From the NCBI GenBank assembly GCA_905235425.1, contig CAJOKY010000183.1, positions 1-5,227 on the forward strand: a DNA stretch of 5,227 nucleotides. Direction: 5' to 3'. Position 1 is the first letter of the stretch; every line of letters starts with the position of its first letter. This document shows, piece by piece, positions 1 to 4,690 of this stretch. Source of the stretch: an uncultured Selenomonadaceae bacterium (GTDB lineage Bacteria; Bacillota; Negativicutes; Selenomonadales; Selenomonadaceae). Below the pieces are notes generated by a model. That model ran no database searches and was not told the DNA's origin. It saw only the letters and a list, made by a program, of their open reading frames with translations. Made by a program: the position numbers and the translations under genes.

Positions 1-145
1 TGAAGTTTATGTAAAAGGACCCGGCGCCGGTCGTGAGGCGGCAATTCGTTCACTGCAGGCAACCGGACTTGAAGTCAATATGATAAAAGACGTGACGCCA
101 ATTCCGCATAACGGATGCCGTCCGCCCAAACGCAGAAGAGTATAG
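1..145 (+). CDS. rpsK: 30S ribosomal protein S11, C-terminal part (5' end outside window)
   Basis: S11 is part of the platform of the small ribosomal subunit and helps shape the mRNA exit/E-site region with 16S rRNA, S7 and S18. Only the last 47 codons are present, read from base 2 to the TAG stop at 143–145. The visible peptide contains the S11 signature VKGPGAGREAAIRSL and the family's usual C-terminal end, with DVTPIPHNGCRPPKRRRV immediately before the stop, so the end is intact. It lies directly upstream of rpsD and rpoA, the expected order of a bacterial alpha operon. The identification is firm despite the truncation by the window edge. Confidence 0.97.
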   Translation, partial: EVYVKGPGAGREAAIRSLQATGLEVNMIKDVTPIPHNGCRPPKRRRV

Positions 146-148
146 TTT

Positions 149-204
149 AGTAAGTAGTAAGTAGTGAGTAGTCAATAGTCACAACAAACAACTCACTACT
201 CACT
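149..204 (+). repeat. Heptanucleotide repeat array 1 (rpsK–rpsD gap), inverted arms
   Basis: Eight 7-nt units run without a register slip: AGTAAGT twice, AGTGAGT, AGTCAAT, AGTCACA, ACAAACA, then ACTCACT twice. Every unit starts with A. The first units and the last units are reverse complements in type, so 162–172 can pair with 195–205 as a perfect 11-bp stem with a 22-nt loop. The array fills nearly all of the 82-bp gap and ends just before the rpsD ribosome binding site. It has no U-tract and so is not a normal terminator. It is the same family as the arrays at 820–901 and 4593–4671. Function unknown. Confidence 0.9.
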
Positions 205-213
205 AATCTAAAA

Positions 214-219
214 AAGGAG
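214..219 (+). promoter_or_regulatory. Shine-Dalgarno site of rpsD
   Basis: AAGGAG lies 8 nt before the ATG at 228 but only 2 nt before the in-frame ATG at 222. The spacing favours 228 as the true start. Confidence 0.85.
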
Positions 220-227
220 AAATGTTA

Positions 228-821
228 ATGGCAATCGACAGAACACCTGATTTAAAGCGTTGCCGTGCACTTGGAATAGAACCTGCGTTAATAGGACGTA
301 GCCGAAAATCGAAAAGAAATGCACACCGTACAATGCGTAAAGTCAGTGAATATGCAATTCAGCTTAAAGAAAAACAGAAAGCAAAATTTATATATGGAGT
401 ATTGGAGAGGCAATTCCGCAACTACTACGACAAGGCACGTAAGATGACGGGAGTAACGGGCGAAAATCTTTTGATATTATTGGAACGCCGCCTTGACAAC
501 GTAGTATTCAGACTGGGCTTTTCAAATACGCGCCGCCAAGCGCGGCAATTCGTGACGCACGGACACATTACGGTAAACGGCAAGCGTGTAGATATACCGT
601 CGGCGCTGATAAAAGCCGGAGACGTAATAGAAGTAAGCGAAAAGAGTCAAGGTAAAGAAATTTTTAAGATACTGAAAGAAACAAATAACGCATTAAGTGC
701 GCCGGCGTGGCTTGAATCGGATCAAGCTAATCTTAAAGGCTCTGTAGTAAGATTTCCGAGCCGTGATGAAATTGACGTGCCGGTTAATGAACAGTCAATA
801 GTCGAGTTGTACTCAAGGTAG
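228..821 (+). CDS. rpsD: 30S ribosomal protein S4
   Basis: S4 is a primary 16S rRNA binder that nucleates 30S body assembly and contributes to decoding fidelity. The 197-residue product starts MAIDR. An in-frame ATG two codons upstream is too close to the ribosome binding site to be preferred. Residues 1–85 form the N-terminal S4 domain, including KQKAKFIYGVLERQFRNYY (about 50–68). The S4 RNA-binding domain runs from about 87 to 150, with ERRLDNVVFRLGF and the HGHITVNGKRV loop. The C-terminus carries the usual PSRDEIDVPVNEQSIVELYS. Only one cysteine (C12) occurs near the N-terminus, so this is the zinc-free (C-minus) form. It is flanked on both sides by heptamer repeat arrays. S4 autoregulates its operon in several bacteria, but no recognisable S4 leader structure is seen here. 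Confidence 0.97.
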   Translation: MAIDRTPDLKRCRALGIEPALIGRSRKSKRNAHRTMRKVSEYAIQLKEKQKAKFIYGVLERQFRNYYDKARKMTGVTGENLLILLERRLDNVVFRLGFSNTRRQARQFVTHGHITVNGKRVDIPSALIKAGDVIEVSEKSQGKEIFKILKETNNALSAPAWLESDQANLKGSVVRFPSRDEIDVPVNEQSIVELYSR

Positions 822-901
822 TAAGTAGTAGTTAGTAAGTAGTAAGTAGTTAGTAGTTAGTAAGTAGTAACTACTCACTAACTCACTACTAACTACTCAC
901 T
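820..901 (+). repeat. Heptanucleotide repeat array 2 (rpsD–rpoA gap), long hairpin
   Basis: The 5' half is built of AGTAAGT and AGTTAGT units and the 3' half of ACTCACT and ACTAACT units, with a few slips of 1, 3 or 4 nt. The halves are complementary: 845–857 pairs perfectly with 885–897 (13 bp), and 863–867 pairs with 871–875 around a 3-nt loop, with a small bulge and A·C mismatches between them. The first unit shares the AG of the rpsD TAG stop (819–821), so the array abuts the coding end exactly. It ends a few bases before the rpoA ribosome binding site. The stem is AT-rich and has no following T-run, so it is unlikely to be an intrinsic terminator, and rpoA would have to be transcribed through it unless an unseen promoter exists. 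Confidence 0.92.
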
Positions 902-923
902 ATCTTGAAAGGAGTACCGCTTA

Positions 924-2006
924 ATGGCAGACAATGAAAAATCAAAAATTGAGCCGAAGATAGAACCAATAGAAGTTCGTGCAGAATATGGCAAATTTTC
1001 ATGTGAACCATTGGAGCGTGGCTATGGTCACACCATAGGAAACGGTTTGCGCAGGATGCTTTTGGCGTCATTGGAAGGTGCGGCAGTCACTTCTATAAAA
1101 ATAGACGGAGTTTTGCACGAGTTTTCAACTTTGCCCGGCGTTCGTGAAGATATTACAAATATAGTGTTAAACATAAAGCAGCTTTATCTGAAAATCATAG
1201 GTAACAATCACATAAATCCTGAAAATCCTGAAGAAGAAATTCCATACATAATAAGAATAGATTCAGATGAAACGCGAAAAAAGAAAAGTGCCGAAAAGTC
1301 AGACGTTGAAATTACCGGTGCAGATGTTATTTGTGACGCTGATATTGAGGTGGTAAATCCCAATTTGCACATAGCCACTTTGAATGCCGACGGTCAGCTT
1401 AGAATGGAAATGAAGGTTGAAAAGAATTTTGGTTACGTTGAGGCTGAAAAAAATAAAAATCCCGATGACGTTATAGGAACTATTCCTATTGACTCAATCT
1501 TTTCGCCGGTACTTCGCGTCAACTACGAAGTTCAAGATACCCGCGTAGGCAATGAAATGGACTATGACAAGCTGATTTTGGAAGTTTGGACTAACGGCAC
1601 CATTAAGCCCGATGAGGCTGTAGCTAAGGCGGCTGATATCCTCATAAATCGTCTTAAACTTTTTCAAGCTATGCAAGGTTTTGTTGAAGATGAACCCGTT
1701 TTGGAGGAAGAAACTCAATCTGAATCTGCCTCTACCAATGATTCTTCCGATAAACCCGAAGATAAAGCTACCAAAATTTTGGATATGACTATTGAAGATT
1801 TAGACCTTTCTGTAAGATCTTTTAACTGCCTTAAACGTGCGGGTATTGACTATGTTGGCGATTTAGTCAACAAGACTGAAGAAGATATGATGAAAGTTCG
1901 TAATTTAGGCAGAAAGTCTTTGGACGAAGTTAAAAAGAAACTTGAAGATATCGGCTTGTCACTTAAACCCAGTGTTCACGTTGATAATGATATGGATATG
2001 ATTTAA
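924..2006 (+). CDS. rpoA: DNA-directed RNA polymerase alpha subunit (long form)
   Basis: The alpha dimer scaffolds assembly of beta and beta' and contacts UP elements and activators through its C-terminal domain. The start is an ATG 9 nt after a strong AAAGGAG (908–914). Of 360 residues, the N-terminal domain covers about 1–245, with EPLERGYGHTIGNGLRRMLL (29–48), HEFSTLPGV (65–73) and VNPNLHIATL (144–153). The C-terminal domain covers about 285–348 and keeps the DNA-contact residues matching E. coli R265, N268, C269, G296, K298 and S299 (here R298, N301, C302, G329, K331, S332). Against the 314-residue Bacillus protein, recalled from memory, the extra length is about 20 residues at 93–127, about 14 in an acidic Ser/Thr-rich linker (253–282), and about 10 in a C-terminal tail ending DNDMDMI. 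The isoleucine codon choice changes partway through the gene (see findings). Confidence 0.98.
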   Translation: MADNEKSKIEPKIEPIEVRAEYGKFSCEPLERGYGHTIGNGLRRMLLASLEGAAVTSIKIDGVLHEFSTLPGVREDITNIVLNIKQLYLKIIGNNHINPENPEEEIPYIIRIDSDETRKKKSAEKSDVEITGADVICDADIEVVNPNLHIATLNADGQLRMEMKVEKNFGYVEAEKNKNPDDVIGTIPIDSIFSPVLRVNYEVQDTRVGNEMDYDKLILEVWTNGTIKPDEAVAKAADILINRLKLFQAMQGFVEDEPVLEEETQSESASTNDSSDKPEDKATKILDMTIEDLDLSVRSFNCLKRAGIDYVGDLVNKTEEDMMKVRNLGRKSLDEVKKKLEDIGLSLKPSVHVDNDMDMI

Positions 2007-2009
2007 AGT

Positions 2010-2013
2010 GAGG
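2010..2013 (+). promoter_or_regulatory. Shine-Dalgarno site of rplQ
   Basis: GAGG lies just after the rpoA stop, 7 nt before the ATG at 2021 and only 1 nt before the in-frame ATG at 2015. This chooses 2021 as the start. Confidence 0.75.
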
Positions 2014-2020
2014 AATGGCA

Positions 2021-2362
2021 ATGAGTTATAGAAAACTCGGCAGAAACAGCGGCGCTCGCAAGGCACTTTTTAAATCACTCCTCGCCGTGTTTTTCACTTA
2101 CGGCAGAATTGAAACTACCGAAGCTAAGGCTAAGGAACTTCGCAAATTCGCCGATAAAGTGATTACACTTGCAAAGCGCGGTGACTTAAGCGCTCGCCGT
2201 CAGGCAATTAAAATGGTTGCCAATGACCAGGTTGTTCATAAAATTTTTGAAGATATGCCGCAAAAATTCACCTCTCGTGAAGGTGGCTACACTCGTATTT
2301 TGAAACTCGGTCCGCGTCGCGGTGACGCCGCTCCTATGGTTTTGATGGAACTTGTAGACTGA
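2021..2362 (+). CDS. rplQ: 50S ribosomal protein L17
   Basis: L17 sits near the polypeptide exit tunnel of the large subunit. From the ATG at 2021 the product is 113 residues and begins MSYRKLGRNS, matching the usual (M)xYRKLGR family start. The alternative ATG at 2015 would add only Met-Ala and is too close to the ribosome binding site. Landmarks are the basic N-terminus, RIETTEAKAKELRKFADKVI (about 28–47), KRGDLSARRQA (52–62), and the hallmark C-terminal GGYTRILKLGPRRGDAAPM followed by VLMELVD. It starts 14 nt after the rpoA stop, so it is probably co-transcribed and perhaps translationally linked with rpoA. In most Firmicutes I would expect an ECF transporter ATPase gene or truA/rplM next; here fabG follows instead. 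Confidence 0.97.
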   Translation: MSYRKLGRNSGARKALFKSLLAVFFTYGRIETTEAKAKELRKFADKVITLAKRGDLSARRQAIKMVANDQVVHKIFEDMPQKFTSREGGYTRILKLGPRRGDAAPMVLMELVD

Positions 2363-2425
2363 TTTGAAAAGTTTGTGAAAAAATTATACACTATTTATTA
2401 GAAAATTTTCAATTTCAATAAAAAG

Positions 2426-2454
2426 TGGACAAGTCAAGACGTTTATGTTATATT
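2426..2454 (+). promoter_or_regulatory. Probable sigma-A-type promoter for fabG
   Basis: TGGACA (2426–2431, 5 of 6 to TTGACA), a 17-nt spacer, then TATATT (2449–2454, 5 of 6 to TATAAT) preceded by TGT, which gives an extended –10. The expected transcript start is about 2460–2462, leaving a leader of only about 13–15 nt that begins at the Shine-Dalgarno sequence. It would start a fatty-acid synthesis transcript separate from the ribosomal operon. Confidence 0.65.
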
Positions 2455-2461
2455 TTTGCGC

Positions 2462-2466
2462 GGAGG
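2462..2466 (+). promoter_or_regulatory. Shine-Dalgarno site of fabG
   Basis: GGAGG lies 8 nt before the TTG at 2475 and supports this non-AUG start. The upstream in-frame ATG at 2445 has no ribosome binding site and falls on the –10 region. Confidence 0.85.
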
Positions 2467-2474
2467 CGAAAATC

Positions 2475-3224
2475 TTGGAAAAAAGTTTGGCGGGAAAGTC
2501 TGCGCTGGTAACAGGCGCGTCACGCGGAATAGGTCGTGCCATTGCCTTGAAACTGTCAAGTCTCGGCGCAAAAATTGCCATAAACTTCGCAGGTAACCTT
2601 GTAAAGGCGCAGGAAGTCAAGGACGCTATTGAATCAAGCGGCGGTGAAGCCATTCTCGTGCAAGGTAACGTTGCCGATTTTGAAACGGTTCAATCTATCG
2701 TGAAAACTGTTACTGAAAAATTTGGTACGCTTGACATTTTGGTAAACAATGCCGGAATTACGCGTGATAATCTGCTGATAAAGATGAGCGAATCGGATTT
2801 TGACGAGGTTATTGCAACGAATTTGAAAGGCGTCTTTAACTGCACGAAAGCTGTTGCGCGTCTTATGATGAAACAGCGCGGCGGAAGGATTGTCAATCTT
2901 TCTTCTGTCGTTGGGATTAACGGAAATGCCGGTCAAGCGAATTACGCGGCGGCAAAGGCGGGAATTATCGGCTTTACAAAATCTTCTGCGCGTGAATTGG
3001 CGTCAAGAAACATTACCGTGAACGCCGTAGCGCCGGGCTTTATCGCTACCGATATGACGGATGTACTTTCAGACAACGTAAAAGCCGAATTGCTGAAAGG
3101 TATACCGGCAGGCAGGATCGGTACGGCGGATGACGTTGCAAATATGGTTGCCTTCTTGGTTTCTGACGAGGCGGCGTATATTACGGGACAAGTGATTTGT
3201 GTTGACGGCGGAATGGCAATGTAA
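2475..3224 (+). CDS. fabG: 3-oxoacyl-[acyl-carrier-protein] reductase
   Basis: FabG carries out the first reduction of the fatty-acid elongation cycle in the cytoplasm, reducing 3-oxoacyl-ACP to (3R)-3-hydroxyacyl-ACP with NADPH. The TTG start gives 249 residues, the usual FabG length. Starting at the upstream ATG would add ten residues (LYFCAEAKI-like) not expected in the family. It is a classical short-chain dehydrogenase/reductase. The cofactor loop is TGASRGIG (13–20), the NNAG motif is at 91–94, and the catalytic tetrad is N116, S144, Y157 and K161 (the last two within NYAAAK). The APGFIATDM segment (186–194) and C-terminal ITGQVICVDGGMAM are also typical. It follows rplQ across a 112-bp promoter-bearing spacer and precedes acpP by 89 bp. 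SDR enzymes can be misnamed, but the motifs plus the acpP/fabF neighbours make FabG very likely. Confidence 0.95.
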   Translation: MEKSLAGKSALVTGASRGIGRAIALKLSSLGAKIAINFAGNLVKAQEVKDAIESSGGEAILVQGNVADFETVQSIVKTVTEKFGTLDILVNNAGITRDNLLIKMSESDFDEVIATNLKGVFNCTKAVARLMMKQRGGRIVNLSSVVGINGNAGQANYAAAKAGIIGFTKSSARELASRNITVNAVAPGFIATDMTDVLSDNVKAELLKGIPAGRIGTADDVANMVAFLVSDEAAYITGQVICVDGGMAM

Positions 3225-3297
3225 TTTCAACGTCAACTTGAAGGATTCGTTAAAAAAATAAGTACTTTTCAGATAAAAGCGCAGACGCGAATTTTTA

Positions 3298-3303
3298 GAG
3301 GGG
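3298..3303 (+). promoter_or_regulatory. Shine-Dalgarno site of acpP
   Basis: GAGGGG ends 10 nt before the GTG at 3314 and 1 nt before the in-frame GTG at 3305. The spacing, together with the family start MSTFE, favours 3314. Confidence 0.7.
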
Positions 3304-3313
3304 TGTGAAGTTA

Positions 3314-3544
3314 GTGTCAACTTTTGAACAGGTTAAGAAAATTGTTGTAGAGCAACTCGGAGTTGAGCCTGATGAAGTTCAGATGTCGTCAACCTTCGTA
3401 GATGATCTCGGCGCCGATTCTCTTGACATTGTTGAACTTATTATGGCTTTTGAGGAAGAATTTAATATTGAGATTCCCGACGAAAAAGCCGAAAAAATTA
3501 AAACCGTTGAAGATGTCGTGAAGTATATCGAAGAAGTTAAATAA
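3314..3544 (+). CDS. acpP: Acyl carrier protein
   Basis: ACP carries growing acyl chains as thioesters on a 4'-phosphopantetheine arm and shuttles them between FabF, FabG and the other cycle enzymes. From the GTG at 3314 the product is 76 residues, normal for the family, and starts MSTFEQVKKIVVEQLGV. A GTG three codons earlier (3305) is possible but badly spaced. The attachment site is Ser36 in DDLGADSLDIVELIM (30–44), placed at the start of helix II as in all ACPs. The protein is strongly acidic, including EEEFNIEIPDEKAEKI (47–62). It follows fabG by 89 bp, in which I see no convincing promoter, and is followed by an intrinsic terminator. That fits a high-output short transcript (fabG–acpP) and the usual abundance of ACP. 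Confidence 0.96.
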   Translation: MSTFEQVKKIVVEQLGVEPDEVQMSSTFVDDLGADSLDIVELIMAFEEEFNIEIPDEKAEKIKTVEDVVKYIEEVK

Positions 3545-3576
3545 GCCGAAATTAGCATTTCAGGCAATAAATATTC

Positions 3577-3605
3577 TTGTAACAAATCCCGTGAAGTGAT
3601 AAAAT
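3577..3605 (+). promoter_or_regulatory. Probable promoter for fabK-like gene, nested in terminator
   Basis: TTGTAA (3577–3582, 4 of 6), a 17-nt spacer, then TAAAAT (3600–3605, 5 of 6) preceded by TGA as an extended –10. The –10 falls in the loop of the acpP terminator hairpin. The predicted start is about 3611–3613, inside the terminator's right arm, so its own transcript could not form that hairpin. The leader would be about 35 nt. Confidence 0.55.
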
Positions 3606-3621
3606 CTTCGCGGGTTTTTTT
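3588..3621 (+). terminator. Rho-independent terminator after acpP
   Basis: The left arm CCCGTGAAG (3588–3596) pairs with CTTCGCGGG (3606–3614) over 9 bp, including one G·U wobble, around a 9-nt loop. Seven T residues follow directly (3615–3621). It sits 43 nt after the acpP stop and 26 nt before the fabK-like start, so it would end or reduce transcription between them. Confidence 0.9.
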
Positions 3622-3634
3622 AAAGAAAAAATTT

Positions 3635-3640
3635 GGAGGG
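3635..3640 (+). promoter_or_regulatory. Shine-Dalgarno site of fabK-like gene
   Basis: GGAGGG lies 7 nt before the TTG at 3648. The in-frame TTG at 3633 overlaps this motif and is rejected. The ATG at 3641 is directly adjacent to the motif and out of frame. Confidence 0.85.
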
Positions 3641-3647
3641 ATGTCGA

Positions 3648-4589
3648 TTGAAACTTCCCGAACTCAAGATAGGAAAAAAGACGGCAAAAATTCCGATTGT
3701 TCAAGGCGGAATGGCAATTAGACTTTCGACGGCACGTCTTGCTGCGGCAGTTGCAACTGAAGGCGGCATAGGCTTAATTGCGGCGTCCGGTATGACGCAT
3801 CCGGAATTACGCTATGAAATAAAATTGGCGCGGTCACTTACTGACGGCGTTATAGGCATAAACATAATGGTTGCGGCATCAGATTTCGCAGGTATTGTTA
3901 AAACGGCTATTGACGCGGGTATAGATTTAATAGTTGCAGGTGCGGGTTTTTCACGTGATATTTTTGAATTGGGTAAAGAGTCACAAACTCCTATTGTACC
4001 TATAGTTTCTTCCGTAAGGCTTGCGAAAATTTCTGAAAAGCTCGGTGCGTCGGCTATTGTAGTTGAAGGTAAAGAGGCAGGCGGACATTTAGGCACGGAT
4101 ATTTCTGCGCGAGAATTAATTCCGCCTATACGTGCGGCAGTTAAAATTCCCGTCATTGCGGCAGGCGGCGTATTAAACGGTAAAGATATAGTGGATATGC
4201 TGAATATGGGCGCTAACGGCGTACAAATGGGTTCACGTTTTGCGGCAAGTATCGAATCAAACGCGGCGCCGAGTCTGAAAGAATACTACCTTAAATCTAA
4301 GCCTGATGATGTTGTAGTGATTCAAAGTCCCGTAGGTTTGCCGGGTCGCGCAGTTCGTACACCGTTTTCAAAGCGCGTTATGGAAGGTCCTGTACCGCCT
4401 AAAGTTTGTGATTCATGCCTTAAGGCGTGCAAGCATAATTTCTGCATAGTTCGCGCCTTGACACGAGCTCAACAAGGTGACGTTGAGACGGGGCTGGTTT
4501 TTACCGGTGAATATATGCCGCGCATTGAAAAGATTTTGCCGGTTAAAGAAATTATTTCGACGCTTGTCACTGAGGCGGAGGCAGTTTAA
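3648..4589 (+). CDS. fabK: FabK-like enoyl-ACP reductase II / nitronate monooxygenase-family flavoprotein
   Basis: This is an FMN-dependent TIM-barrel protein of the 2-nitropropane dioxygenase/FabK superfamily. Placed between acpP and fabF, the best role is enoyl-ACP reductase II (the last reduction of fatty-acid elongation). Sequence alone could also fit a nitronate monooxygenase or another flavin oxidoreductase. The TTG at 3648 gives 313 residues, normal for the family, starting MKLPELKIGKKTAKIPIVQGG. Visible landmarks are PIVQGGM (16–22), EGGIGLIAASG (38–48), EAGGHLG (143–149) with the conserved active-site-region His147, and the FMN phosphate-binding segments AAGGVLNG (171–178) and GVQMGSRF (191–198). 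A C-terminal cysteine cluster, C254-X2-C257-X3-C261-X4-C266, is not something I recall in pneumococcal FabK. It may hold a metal or be structural. Family and fold are certain; the FabK assignment rests on context. Confidence 0.8.
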   Translation: MKLPELKIGKKTAKIPIVQGGMAIRLSTARLAAAVATEGGIGLIAASGMTHPELRYEIKLARSLTDGVIGINIMVAASDFAGIVKTAIDAGIDLIVAGAGFSRDIFELGKESQTPIVPIVSSVRLAKISEKLGASAIVVEGKEAGGHLGTDISARELIPPIRAAVKIPVIAAGGVLNGKDIVDMLNMGANGVQMGSRFAASIESNAAPSLKEYYLKSKPDDVVVIQSPVGLPGRAVRTPFSKRVMEGPVPPKVCDSCLKACKHNFCIVRALTRAQQGDVETGLVFTGEYMPRIEKILPVKEIISTLVTEAEAV

Positions 4590-4592
4590 ATT

Positions 4593-4671
4593 AGTAAGTA
4601 GTGAGTAGTGAGTAGTAAGTAGTGAGTAGTGAGTTAGTGAGTAGTCTAAAAGCTAACAGCTAACAGCTAAC
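4593..4671 (+). repeat. Heptanucleotide repeat array 3 (fabK–fabF gap)
   Basis: Units in register from 4593 are AGTAAGT, AGTGAGT twice, AGTAAGT, AGTGAGT twice. After a 1-nt slip come AGTGAGT and AGTCTAA, and after another 1-nt slip a second heptamer type, AGCTAAC, occurs three times exactly (4651–4671). Unlike arrays 1 and 2 it has no ACTCACT arm. The only pairing I see is short: GTTAG at 4633–4637 with a CTAAC of the second type. The array starts 3 nt after the fabK-like stop and ends 3 nt before the fabF ribosome binding site. I see no clear promoter inside it. Confidence 0.92.
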
Positions 4672-4690
4672 ATGAAAGGAGAATTTTAAT

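Noticed and set aside
149..901. Possible CRISPR array because of repeated short units
   Set aside because: The units are 7 nt and contiguous with no unique spacers; they form heptamer arrays and hairpins, not repeat-spacer structure.
820..901. Array 2 hairpin as a Rho-independent terminator
   Set aside because: The stem is AT-rich and imperfect and is followed by CTTGAAAGGAG instead of a T-run; the essential rpoA gene follows with no visible promoter.
2364..2412. TTGAAAA…TTTTCAA inverted repeat after rplQ as a terminator
   Set aside because: The 7-bp stem is entirely AT-rich apart from one pair, has a 35-nt loop, and lacks a clear T-run.
2445..2474. ATG at 2445 as the fabG start
   Set aside because: It has no ribosome binding site, falls on the predicted –10 element, and adds ten residues not typical of FabG; the TTG at 2475 has GGAGG at ideal distance.
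3201..3237. Inverted repeat GTTGACG…CGTCAAC across the fabG stop
   Set aside because: Only 7 bp with a 23-nt loop and no T-tract; this can occur by chance.
3225..3313. Promoter or regulator site before acpP (TTAAAA…TAAAAG; palindrome AAGTACTT)
   Set aside because: The hexamers match the consensus poorly and the 8-bp palindrome is too short to call a FapR- or FabT-type operator.
3812..4156. Antisense open frame inside the fabK-like gene, and similar ones at 889–1071, 2634–2936 and 4931–5224
   Set aside because: They are shadows of well-identified sense genes, with no recognisable protein features and no convincing ribosome binding sites.
4672..4689. ATG at 4672 as a small upstream ORF or fabF start
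   Set aside because: It reads only five codons before TAA, has no ribosome binding site of its own, and is out of frame with fabF.
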